In this document: positions 53,375 to 61,596 of the stretch, piece after piece
How the letters are laid out: each line of letters starts with the position of its first letter
How positions within the stretch are numbered: the stretch's first letter is position 1
NCBI GenBank assembly: GCA_028284125.1
Contig: JANQSI010000018.1
Location: forward strand, 1-64,000
DNA from: Cyclobacteriaceae bacterium
GTDB lineage: Bacteria; Bacteroidota; Bacteroidia; Cytophagales; Cyclobacteriaceae
Direction of reading: 5' to 3'
DNA: 64,000 nt
Program-made: the position numbers and the translations under genes
The notes under the pieces: model-generated
The model's input: only the letters and a program-made list of their open reading frames with translations
Told to the model about the DNA's origin: nothing
Database searches by the model: none

Positions 53375-55144
53375 TTGGATAAAGAAACAACCAGCGGAAA
53401 CATTGTTGACTTGAAGGTTCTTCGAAGGCTTTTCGTTTTCGCGCGACCTTATAAGGCTATTTTCTATTTCCTGATATTTCTTACCGTTTCACTAAGCATT
53501 GTTGGCCCAATCCGACCGGTGATCATTCAAAGAACCATAGACAATAACGTAGCTAATGGCGATTATCCAGGATTGGTGAACATGATTCTGCTGTTGTTAG
53601 GTCTTTTGATTGTTCAAGCAATTATTCAGTATTTACATACTTACTATTCTGGGTGGCTGGGACAAAACATTATCAAAGACATTCGAATAAAGCTTTATAA
53701 ACACATTCAATCCCTTAAGCTTCAGTTTTTTGATAAAACGCCCATCGGAAGACTAGTGACTCGAAACGTTTCTGATATTGAAACATTGGCGGAAGTATTC
53801 AGCACCGGGATTGCGGGAATCATTTCTGATGTACTTCAAATTCTCGTGATTCTGGGAGTAATGTTCTACATGGACTGGACACTTACCTTAGTCAGCCTGG
53901 CACTGTTTCCACTTCTAATCCTAGCTACTTATATTTTCAAAGAAAAAATAAAAGTTGCTTTTAATGAGGTTCGAACGGCCGTATCCAATCTGAATACCTT
54001 CGTTCAGGAACATATCACTGGAATGAATATCGTCCAGATTTTCAACAGTGAAAAAAGAGAGTTTGAAAAATTCAAAGAAATAAACAGAGAGCACCGAAGG
54101 GCGAATATTCGATCGGTAATGTACTATGCGGTATATTTTCCAGTAGCAGAAGTCATCCAGGCGGCCGGCATTGGATTGATCGTTTGGTACGGCGGTGGTG
54201 AGTTGGTTCAGGGAAGTTTGCAATTCGGAACATTGATTGCTTTCATCATGTTCAACAACATGTTTTTCCGCCCAATCCGGATGATTGCTGATCGCTTCAA
54301 TACGCTTCAAATGGGGATTGTCTCTTCCAATCGTATTTTGGATTTGCTGGATAATACTGATCATATTCCTGATAATGGAAATCATCAACCTGAGGAAATT
54401 AAAGGAGAAGTGAAATTTGATAAAGTGTGGTTTGCCTATAATGATGAAGACTGGGTCTTGAGAGACATTTCTTTTGATGTTGAGCAGGGAGAAACTATTG
54501 CACTCGTTGGGGCAACTGGAGCTGGAAAGTCTTCAGTCATCAATCTGCTTAGTCGGTTTTATGAAATAAACAAAGGCGAAATAGCGGTCGATGGAACAGA
54601 CATCACCACGTATGATCTTGCCAACTTGAGAAAGCACATAGCTGTCGTCCTGCAGGACGTTTTTCTCTTTTCAGGTTCAATTAGAGATAATATCACCTTG
54701 AAAAACCCAGATATTAGTTTGGAAAAAGTTAAGGAGGCGGCAGAATTAGTTGGTGCACATTCTTTTATCGAAAGACTGCCAGGAGGTTATGATTACAATG
54801 TAATGGAACGCGGCGCAACTTTGTCCGTGGGCCAGCGACAATTAATTTCGTTTGTTAGAGCCATGGTGTACGATCCGAAAATTATTGTTTTGGATGAAGC
54901 TACTTCCAGCGTTGATACAGAAACAGAAGAATTGATTCAAGAAGCCATTCAAAAAATGATGCAGGGAAGAACATCGATTGTGATTGCCCACAGACTCTCG
55001 ACCATACAGAATGCCAATAAAATCCTTGTGTTTGATAAAGGAGAAATCGTAGAGCAAGGCACGCATTCAAAACTTCTGGAGAAAGATGGAGTTTATGCTC
55101 AACTACACCAAATGCAATACAAAGAGGTGGCTAGAATAGCCTAG
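53375..55144 (+). CDS. ABC exporter with fused permease and ATPase (MsbA-like)
   Basis: This 589-residue half-transporter has six transmembrane helices (about 25-325) and a nucleotide-binding domain (about 345-575). The start is TTG at 53375, two bases after truA; no in-frame ATG precedes the first helix. The ATPase shows Walker A GATGAGKSS, signature LSVGQRQ, Walker B IIVLDEATSSVD and the switch IAHRLST. The Q-loop is VVLQDVFLFSGSIRDN. The membrane part ends with a conserved VSSNRILDLLD. It should dimerise to export lipids or hydrophobic compounds; MsbA-like lipid export is a guess, since the substrate cannot be read from sequence. Confidence 0.92.
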   Translation: MDKETTSGNIVDLKVLRRLFVFARPYKAIFYFLIFLTVSLSIVGPIRPVIIQRTIDNNVANGDYPGLVNMILLLLGLLIVQAIIQYLHTYYSGWLGQNIIKDIRIKLYKHIQSLKLQFFDKTPIGRLVTRNVSDIETLAEVFSTGIAGIISDVLQILVILGVMFYMDWTLTLVSLALFPLLILATYIFKEKIKVAFNEVRTAVSNLNTFVQEHITGMNIVQIFNSEKREFEKFKEINREHRRANIRSVMYYAVYFPVAEVIQAAGIGLIVWYGGGELVQGSLQFGTLIAFIMFNNMFFRPIRMIADRFNTLQMGIVSSNRILDLLDNTDHIPDNGNHQPEEIKGEVKFDKVWFAYNDEDWVLRDISFDVEQGETIALVGATGAGKSSVINLLSRFYEINKGEIAVDGTDITTYDLANLRKHIAVVLQDVFLFSGSIRDNITLKNPDISLEKVKEAAELVGAHSFIERLPGGYDYNVMERGATLSVGQRQLISFVRAMVYDPKIIVLDEATSSVDTETEELIQEAIQKMMQGRTSIVIAHRLSTIQNANKILVFDKGEIVEQGTHSKLLEKDGVYAQLHQMQYKEVARIA

Positions 55145-55174
55145 GTTCGCAAACCAACTACTTATATTTGACCC

Positions 55175-55714
55175 ATGAATCGCGCCAAGTGGATTTACCT
55201 CAGCATTATTGTTATCTGTCTCAGTATTACCCTAACTGCCACTTATTACACGCTCGGAGGTTTCGATAAACTGGAAGTTTATTCTTTCGTCGGTGGAAGC
55301 CGGACCGTAATCGGAAAACATTTCGTAGGTGGAGTTAAATCAGCGGAAATTAAATCGCTAGTGGACGAGGCAAAAGAAATGGTGGATGCTGAACGACTCA
55401 AAGGGCAATTCACGCTAGTCGAATATCTGAGCGATACAATTCCAGAAGACTCTATCCATTTGTTCATTGGAGCATCTTTTGAGGGCATTAGAAATGTTTT
55501 AGAAATTCCGGCTGGTTACACATTCGAAGAGTTCAGCACAAGAAAAATCTATCGATCTTTTATCACACAACACCCGTTGGTGCGACCTTATCCAGCCGAA
55601 ATCAGAAGTATGATGGAAGTTCAGGCGATCCAAGATGGAGAAGTGTTAGCTCCCTATACGTTTGATATTTATTACGATGATGGAAGCTTGCGGACGGAAT
55701 CCTGGGTGAGGTAG
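55175..55714 (+). CDS. Membrane-anchored protein of unknown function (GyrI-like fold possible)
   Basis: This 179-residue protein has one N-terminal transmembrane helix (about 6-25, WIYLSIIVICLSITLTATYY). The soluble part has alternating strands and helices: YSFVGGSRTVIGKHFVGGVK, EAKEMVDAERLKGQFTLVEYL, IHLFIGASF, and YTFEEFSTRKIYRSFITQHP. The pattern is compatible with a SOUL/GyrI-like ligand-binding fold, but no family motif is certain. It lies 30 bp after the ABC exporter on the same strand, so it may be cotranscribed. Function unknown. Confidence 0.7.
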   Translation: MNRAKWIYLSIIVICLSITLTATYYTLGGFDKLEVYSFVGGSRTVIGKHFVGGVKSAEIKSLVDEAKEMVDAERLKGQFTLVEYLSDTIPEDSIHLFIGASFEGIRNVLEIPAGYTFEEFSTRKIYRSFITQHPLVRPYPAEIRSMMEVQAIQDGEVLAPYTFDIYYDDGSLRTESWVR

Positions 55715-55744
55715 CTTTCACAAAAACATATTTCTTACTAAAAA

Positions 55745-55783
55745 GTAGAACATATTATTTTGAGCCCCGTATATTTGTTCTAC
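55745..55783. promoter_or_regulatory. Inverted repeat flanking the padR promoter
   Basis: GTAGAACA (55745-55752) and TGTTCTAC (55776-55783) are a perfect 8-bp inverted repeat with 23 bp between arms. TATATTTG (55770-55777), an exact TAnnTTTG -7 box, overlaps the right arm. A dimeric regulator bound here would block the promoter. PadR autoregulation is inferred. Confidence 0.5.
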
Positions 55784-55797
55784 AATTTAGTAACAAG

Positions 55798-56142
55798 ATG
55801 AAAGAAAGTAAGCTCGGAGACTTTGAAGAAACCATTTTGCTGATCGTTGGCATCCTTGATAAAGAAGCTTACGCATTCAAGATCGCAGATGAATTTGAAG
55901 CTCAAACGAAGAGACCTGTTTCAATAGGAGCTGTTCATTCTACACTTAATCGATTGGCTGACAAAGGATTTCTCAAATCTGAAATGAGTGAAGCAACGGC
56001 CGAACGTGGAGGACGAAGAAAACGGATCTACACAATTACAGGAGCCGGCCAGAAGGCTTTGGAAACATCCAGAGAATTGAAACTCTCTCTTTGGGATCAA
56101 TTTCCAGCTTTTGCACATGGCAAACTCAATTTCAACTTATGA
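55798..56142 (+). CDS. PadR family transcriptional regulator
   Basis: This 114-residue winged-helix protein has LGDFEETILLIVGILDKEAYAF-type opening, then RPVSIGAVHSTLNRLADKGFL as the recognition helix region and GGRRKRIYTITGAGQKALE as the wing, ending in a dimerisation helix. PadR proteins are usually repressors released by a ligand. Its TGA overlaps the ATG of the following permease gene, a pairing widespread in Bacteroidota (PadR with a permease-prefix transporter). The promoter with a long inverted repeat upstream is a probable self-binding site. Confidence 0.93.
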   Translation: MKESKLGDFEETILLIVGILDKEAYAFKIADEFEAQTKRPVSIGAVHSTLNRLADKGFLKSEMSEATAERGGRRKRIYTITGAGQKALETSRELKLSLWDQFPAFAHGKLNFNL

Positions 56143-58748
56143 CAAATCACAAGCCTCCAAAGCTTGCTGAAAGATTTCTTTTGCTGTTTTTAAAGGACGA
56201 ATTGGCAGAAGAAGTCCTGGGTGATCTTGATGAAAAATTTGATTCAATGCTTCACAAGAGGTCACCAAAGAGAGCAAAACTCAACTATTGGTATCAGGTA
56301 TTCAACTACCTCAGACCATTTGCATTCAAATTTTTTAGGTCAAACTCAAATTTCAATACCATGATTAAACACAACTTCCTAATCAGCTATCGAATTCTTC
56401 TTAAAAACAAGGTCTTTTCAGCCATCAATATCGGAGGTTTGGCCATGGGCATGACGGTGGCTATACTCATAAGTCTTTGGATATACGATGAATTCTCTTT
56501 TAACAAAAACCATGAGAATTATGATTCCATTGTTCAAGTGTTTAGAAAGGACTCAGAAGGCGACGAAGTATTCGTTAATAGCTCACTTGTTGGACAGGTG
56601 GGCATTTTTATGAAGGAAAATTACCCAACCATTTTTGATAAGGTAGCGATGACATTTTTTCGAATGCGGCCTCAACTTCTCTCTGTTGAAGAACAGTCAT
56701 TCGAAGAGCCAGGATATTATTTTCAGCCAGAAGCGCCAGAAATGCTGTCACTCAAAATGAAAGCTGGTATTCGAGATGGCCTTCGTGACCCAAATTCCAT
56801 CATGCTTTCCTCAACACTTGCCGGGAAATTTTTCAAAGATGAAAATCCAATTGGGAAGACCATTTTCTTAAATACCTCGAGGGAATTGCAAATAACTGGG
56901 GTGTACGAGGATTTGCCAAAAAACTCAACTTTTGGAGACGCTGCCTTTTTCACTTCTTTGGAGTTGATCTACAATGATGAGAATCCATACGCTTGGAGTA
57001 ATTACAACATTAAGGTTTATGCTCAACTGAAAGAAGGGGTTGAAATTTCAGAAGCATCATCCATCATAAAAGACATTTTAACACCTCACAGAGACCCTGA
57101 GGATAGACCAACCGAGTTGCTTCTTTTGCCGATGAAAGACTGGCACCTAAACTCCACATTTGTTGATGGAGTTCAGGTGATGAGCAAGCGATTTCAATTT
57201 GTTGTTCTCTACGGAATTATTGGTGTATTCGTACTCCTTCTGGCATTTATCAATTTTATGAATCTCAATACAGCCAGGTATCAAAACAGAGGAAAAGAAG
57301 TAGGGATTAGAAAGGCGATTGGTTCTTTAAGGTCCCAATTGATCCGACAGTTTTTTTCTGAATCTATTCTTTACTCAGTGGCAGCTTTTATCATTTCTCT
57401 TGCAGTGGTTAGCATGATTCTGCCTTGGTTCAATGAAATTTCAGACAAAGGATTGGTAATGCCCTGGGGGAACGCAATATTTTGGATTTCCGGAGTGGCA
57501 TTTACCCTTATTTCTGCTTTTGTCGCCGGAAGCTACCCGGCTTTCTTCTTGTCCTCTTTTGGGCCGGTAAAGGCATTGAAAGGAACACTGAAGCAAGGAC
57601 TGGCCAGTGTGAGATTTCGACAGGTTTTAGTTGTTTTTCAGTTTACAATTTCAATCGCTTTGATTATTGGAACTATTACGGTGTATAATCAAATCACGTT
57701 TGCCAAAACGAGACCACTTGGTTACAACCAGGATGGAATTATTACACTGAGAGGCAGATCCGATGAATACTATGCTAAGTATCATGTGCTTCGAGATGAA
57801 TTGAAAAAAACGGGTTATGTGAAAGAAATTGCATCAGCCAACTATCCATTGACGAGCACACTTGGCAATAACAATGGATTTAAATCAGTTGAAACAGGCG
57901 AACGCCTTGGGTTTACTTTTAACACCATTCGTGTGACTCACGAGTATGGTGAAACAACAGAATGGGAAATGATCGCCGGCCGTGATTTTTCAAGAGATCT
58001 TTCCAGTGAATCCGGGTCAATTATAATCAGTGAATCTGCCGTTAGGAAAATGGGGATAGAAAATCCCATTGGAACTCAAATAGAGGCAAGGAGGGAATTT
58101 AATAAAGGTCAGAAAATCTACACTGTCATTGGAGTAGTGAAGGACATGATAAAAGGAAATCCATTTCGACCGCCCGTCCCACTGATGCTTTTTGCCAGAG
58201 AAGGATCGCTTGGATATTTGTTCATCAAAATCAAACCTGATGTCGATTACATTAAAGCATTGCCAGTTATTGAAGAAGCATTTCAACGGGCGCTCCCTTC
58301 TCATCCATTCAACTATGAATTCCTGGATGATGCATATCTCCAAAAATTCCGAGCCGAAGAAAAAATTGGAAGCTTAGCCGCTTTCTTCAGTATTCTTGCC
58401 ATTTTGATAAGTTGCCTAGGGCTTTTTGGACTTTCTGCATTCGTTGTAGAGCAGCGAACCAAAGAAATCGGGATTAGAAAGGTATTGGGAGCTTCTGTTT
58501 CAAACCTTTGGCGATTGTTATCTAAAGATTTTTCCGTTCTGGTGATCTTATCATGTATAATCGCGATTCCCATTGCTTCCTATTTTCTCAATCAATGGTT
58601 AGCTGGATATGAGTACCGAATAAAAGTTTACTGGTGGATCTATGCTATTGCCGGAATTTCTTGTTTGGCAATTACAATTGCAACAGTAAGTTTTCACTCA
58701 TTAAAGCTTGCGATCTCCAATCCAGTGGATTCTTTAAGGTCTGAGTAA
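56139..58748 (+). CDS. Permease-prefix ABC transporter permease (FtsX/MacB-like)
   Basis: The ATG at 56139 overlaps the padR stop (ATGA) and begins MTNHKPPKLAERFLLLFL, the permease-prefix domain that also has LAEEVLGDLDEKF (about 1-70); earlier in-frame codons lie inside padR. At 869 residues it has two tandem modules, each a MacB periplasmic core plus FtsX helices. Repeated signatures are FINFMNLNTARYQNRGKEVGIRKAIG near residue 385 and VVEQRTKEIGIRKVLGAS near 785, given here in part. No ATPase gene is adjacent, so the partner must be encoded elsewhere. It is controlled with padR. A long terminator hairpin follows. Confidence 0.88.
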   Translation: MTNHKPPKLAERFLLLFLKDELAEEVLGDLDEKFDSMLHKRSPKRAKLNYWYQVFNYLRPFAFKFFRSNSNFNTMIKHNFLISYRILLKNKVFSAINIGGLAMGMTVAILISLWIYDEFSFNKNHENYDSIVQVFRKDSEGDEVFVNSSLVGQVGIFMKENYPTIFDKVAMTFFRMRPQLLSVEEQSFEEPGYYFQPEAPEMLSLKMKAGIRDGLRDPNSIMLSSTLAGKFFKDENPIGKTIFLNTSRELQITGVYEDLPKNSTFGDAAFFTSLELIYNDENPYAWSNYNIKVYAQLKEGVEISEASSIIKDILTPHRDPEDRPTELLLLPMKDWHLNSTFVDGVQVMSKRFQFVVLYGIIGVFVLLLAFINFMNLNTARYQNRGKEVGIRKAIGSLRSQLIRQFFSESILYSVAAFIISLAVVSMILPWFNEISDKGLVMPWGNAIFWISGVAFTLISAFVAGSYPAFFLSSFGPVKALKGTLKQGLASVRFRQVLVVFQFTISIALIIGTITVYNQITFAKTRPLGYNQDGIITLRGRSDEYYAKYHVLRDELKKTGYVKEIASANYPLTSTLGNNNGFKSVETGERLGFTFNTIRVTHEYGETTEWEMIAGRDFSRDLSSESGSIIISESAVRKMGIENPIGTQIEARREFNKGQKIYTVIGVVKDMIKGNPFRPPVPLMLFAREGSLGYLFIKIKPDVDYIKALPVIEEAFQRALPSHPFNYEFLDDAYLQKFRAEEKIGSLAAFFSILAILISCLGLFGLSAFVVEQRTKEIGIRKVLGASVSNLWRLLSKDFSVLVILSCIIAIPIASYFLNQWLAGYEYRIKVYWWIYAIAGISCLAITIATVSFHSLKLAISNPVDSLRSE

Positions 58749-58756
58749 TTGTTGAA

Positions 58757-58796
58757 AGTGGCTAGTTACAATGAAAGATAATTGTAACTAGCTACT
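58757..58796. terminator. Long two-way terminator hairpin between convergent genes
   Basis: A 16-base arm (58757-58772) pairs with 58781-58796 with a single G-T mismatch around an eight-base loop. It includes the stop of the GNAT gene at 58792-58794 and begins eight bases after the permease stop. Few T residues follow on the plus strand, so its strength is uncertain. Confidence 0.65.
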
Positions 58797-59283
58797 TTAA
58801 TAATAGCTCCCAATAACCAACATCTACCCAACGATTAAGTTTGTATCCGACCTCTTTAAGTTGACCAACTTTGATGTACCCAAGTTTTTCATGAAGCGCA
58901 ATGCTGACATCATTTGGCAGTGCGATTCCACCAAGTAAAGAGTGATGATCAGATTGATTTAGTCTTTCTATCAACGCTATATAAAGTTGACTCCCAAGAC
59001 CCCTTCCACATGATTGATGATCAATGTAAACGGTCGTTTCAACGGTTCGTTTGTAGGCAGCTCTTATTTTCCATTGAGTTGCATAAGTGTATCCCGTGAC
59101 TTTACCTTCCTCCTCAAGAACCAGCCAGGGCAATTTAAACTCTTCTTGCACCTGATTAATCCGAGTTGCTATTTCGGAAGGAGAAACAGGTTCCGTTTCG
59201 AAGGTAGAATATGTATTTATGATGTAATAATTATAAATATCACTAATCTCATTGGAGTCGGCTTGAGTTGCGTTTCGAATCAT
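58792..59283 (-). CDS. GNAT acetyltransferase, phosphinothricin-acetyltransferase-like
   Basis: This 163-residue GNAT protein opens with IRNATQADSNEISDIYNYYI and TYSTFETEPVSPSEIATRI, the pattern of the phosphinothricin/methionine-sulfoximine acetyltransferase branch. The acetyl-CoA loop is TVYIDHQSCGRGLGSQLYIAL, and the C-terminal part has SIALHEKLGYIKVGQLKEVGYK and a final WELLL, each trimmed to core. Such enzymes acetylate amino-acid analogues; a housekeeping metabolite-repair role is more likely than herbicide resistance. It is convergent with the permease gene. Confidence 0.87.
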   Translation of the reverse strand: MIRNATQADSNEISDIYNYYIINTYSTFETEPVSPSEIATRINQVQEEFKLPWLVLEEEGKVTGYTYATQWKIRAAYKRTVETTVYIDHQSCGRGLGSQLYIALIERLNQSDHHSLLGGIALPNDVSIALHEKLGYIKVGQLKEVGYKLNRWVDVGYWELLLK

Positions 59284-59345
59284 TGAAAGACCAAAGGATT
59301 ATTGCCAGCAACTTAGCAATAATCCTTCAATCTTGACAGCAAGTT

Positions 59346-60335
59346 TCACCTTACTACCTGGTAGGCGTTCAATTTATCCTCAAGAAATTCATTGATCACT
59401 CCGTAGAGCTTTTCAGGCTGGTCATCAACTATCATTGCATTAGTATCCGTGAGTGTGATAATGGAAATGGAGTCACTTCCTGGTCTCGCTCCTAGCCAGC
59501 TATGATGGAAAAAGGTGGTTAGATAGGATGTTTCGGTTTGTGTTAAAAGCTCTTCAGTAAATGAAGGTAACACAACTAATACTGGTACCTTTAGTTCAGA
59601 ATATTCCAGGCTTAAATCTGTGCAATAATATTCACACAAATACCTTACGGCCGTTGGGATAGGCACTGAAGACATCATATTCCAATAGCCTAAGGATCTA
59701 ATTGAATCCTTGGCAAAGACCTTTTTGTGAAAATTTCCATTGTCCCAAGTGGCTTTGTCTACTGTTTTGAACCACTGAGGCCCAAGGAATCTTTCCACGT
59801 AAGCGATTCTTTGGTTTAGGTTTCTTGGCTCATACGATGGGTAGTTCGAAGTGAATTTAGCCATGCCACTAATAACAATGACCTTAGAAACTTTGTCAGG
59901 ATTATCCAGCGCAAACCGCATAGCAATCATGTTGCTGTATGTGAAATAGCTTACCAGTATTGCGTCTGAAATTTTCTCTTTTTCGATTAACCGGTCTATT
60001 CCATTAAGTATACCCTTTGTCCAATTGAGTCCCTGAAAGCTTGCTGAATCTTTGGGCATTGGTGGGGCCGAGGTGTTTCCAAACCCTGGCAAAGTCACTG
60101 CATAAATTTTAAAGTCTGATTTATACTGTTCGATGAAATTTTGAAAAATGGTTAGGTCAAATCCCCAACCTGGAAGTAGAATCATCGATTTGTCTCCACT
60201 TCCAAATTCCTTGACTTCACCAAGTTCACCCCATTTTCCCGGCTCATAACCTTCGGGGTGTATGAAATTATTAATCTCCTGTCCTTGTAAGGCAGTGACA
60301 GAAAGTAATAGAAATAGTAGCATTGTCTTTTTCAT
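59346..60335 (-). CDS. Exported alpha/beta-hydrolase-like protein lacking the nucleophile
   Basis: This 329-residue protein has a signal peptide (MLLFLLLSVTALQGQ) and an alpha/beta-hydrolase fold: oxyanion region MILLPGWGFD (51-60), YAVTLPGFGNTSAP, and LDNPDKVSKVIVISGMA. The nucleophile elbow G-x-S-x-G reads Y-F-T-Y-S (130-134), with Thr132 where Ser belongs. The usual catalytic His near the C-terminus is replaced in TLTDTNAMIVDD. Strands and helices look otherwise intact, so it is probably not a frameshifted pseudogene. It could bind a ligand without hydrolysing it. It is on the same strand as the AraC-type regulator, 48 bp downstream, and may be its target. Confidence 0.75.
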   Translation of the reverse strand: MKKTMLLFLLLSVTALQGQEINNFIHPEGYEPGKWGELGEVKEFGSGDKSMILLPGWGFDLTIFQNFIEQYKSDFKIYAVTLPGFGNTSAPPMPKDSASFQGLNWTKGILNGIDRLIEKEKISDAILVSYFTYSNMIAMRFALDNPDKVSKVIVISGMAKFTSNYPSYEPRNLNQRIAYVERFLGPQWFKTVDKATWDNGNFHKKVFAKDSIRSLGYWNMMSSVPIPTAVRYLCEYYCTDLSLEYSELKVPVLVVLPSFTEELLTQTETSYLTTFFHHSWLGARPGSDSISIITLTDTNAMIVDDQPEKLYGVINEFLEDKLNAYQVVR

Positions 60336-60383
60336 GAGTTTTTTAGCTCAATGTAGATTCTACTATCTCTCAGGGGGTACTTC

Positions 60384-61511
60384 TCAATTGATTGAGACCT
60401 GATTTTCCTGAAGTTTGCGGTACATGGTAGGAGTCAGGCCTGTTAACTTCTTAAAATTTCTCAGAAATGAAGCTTTATTGGAAAAACCACTGTCAAATGC
60501 AATGTGAAGAATCTTCGCATCCTGATACTCTGCAGACCGTAGAATTTTTTTCGAATGCTCAATTCGGTGCTGATTGATATAGTCGTAGAAGTTTGTGTTC
60601 AGACCCACATTAAGTAGTTGAGATAATTGATGTTTTGAGATACTAAGAAGTTGGCCAATATCATCAGCAGATACCTCAGATTGAAGATAAGGCTGATCAG
60701 TCACCATTACTTCTTCTAAATGCTTTTTGAGCGTTTCCATTTTCTCTTCACTAATTGCAGAAAACTGGTAGTTGGATTGTTGATTTCCATTGAAAAGATC
60801 AGGGCTTAAGTATGCGACATATCCAATTGCATGAATCAAAACCGTGAGACTCACAAGATTGATATGAAAATAAGCCGAAGTGGTTTCCGGAAATGCTCGA
60901 ACAAGAATTGAAAACGCAAGGCTGAGAAACATATAGGAAAAGAAGCCGATGGAAGCCTTTTTCAGCCAATTAACTTTGTTTCTTTCCTTAACAGTGGATG
61001 GTTTCGAATGACTTTTTAAAAGCTTGTATGAAGCATAGAAGTACCAAAAAGTACTGCCTATGTAAATGAGAAAGCCAACAAAGTAGATATTGAATTCCCA
61101 GCCTCCCGTATTTCGAAGACTACTTTCATAAATCCTGATCTTGATATCACCGCTTAAGCCATAAAAAGGTAAAAGAATAATGAGTTCGAATAGAAAAGGA
61201 AACAAATGAATAATATCCTTTGCTCTCAGTCTGAACTGACTGCTTAATGTTGAGCGTATGTAAGTATAGAACAGAGGTCCGATTAGAAATATGATCGGAA
61301 GTGTCACAAAATATAAGTGTGGAAGTTGCCTTATATATCCAGAAGAATATATCACATTTTCCGTGAGGTAAAACGAGAAAAGAAGAATCAGAAAAACTAG
61401 GTAGACGGAGCTTTTGGTACCTTTTTTTAAAATCAACAATGAAGCCAGGAATACGCCATGAAAGGCTGCAAACAGGTAGAGTATTTCAAATATTTTGAGT
61501 TGAAGAGACAC
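60384..61511 (-). CDS. AraC-family regulator with 7TM N-terminal domain
   Basis: This 375-residue protein has about seven transmembrane helices (residues 5-235) and a C-terminal AraC DNA-binding domain (about 270-370). The two helix-turn-helix units read ISKHQLSQLLNVGLNTNFYDYINQHRIEHSK and AFDSGFSNKASFLRNFKKLTGLTPTMYRK in outline, and GLTPTMYR closes the domain. Membrane-embedded AraC regulators are common in Bacteroidota and are thought to respond to outer signals directly. It sits between the large permease and the hydrolase-like gene on the same strand, suggesting it controls one or both. Confidence 0.9.
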   Translation of the reverse strand: MSLQLKIFEILYLFAAFHGVFLASLLILKKGTKSSVYLVFLILLFSFYLTENVIYSSGYIRQLPHLYFVTLPIIFLIGPLFYTYIRSTLSSQFRLRAKDIIHLFPFLFELIILLPFYGLSGDIKIRIYESSLRNTGGWEFNIYFVGFLIYIGSTFWYFYASYKLLKSHSKPSTVKERNKVNWLKKASIGFFSYMFLSLAFSILVRAFPETTSAYFHINLVSLTVLIHAIGYVAYLSPDLFNGNQQSNYQFSAISEEKMETLKKHLEEVMVTDQPYLQSEVSADDIGQLLSISKHQLSQLLNVGLNTNFYDYINQHRIEHSKKILRSAEYQDAKILHIAFDSGFSNKASFLRNFKKLTGLTPTMYRKLQENQVSIN

Positions 61512-61596
61512 TATGATTTTTGACTTCTACTAAAAGTAACACGGATCAGGCTACTTTCAATACGAAGTTCCATGTCCCTCAGTTGAACTCCCTCTG

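Noticed and set aside
53921-54388. 155-codon minus-strand frame opposite the ABC exporter
   Set aside because: Shadow of conserved exporter membrane sequence; no independent evidence.
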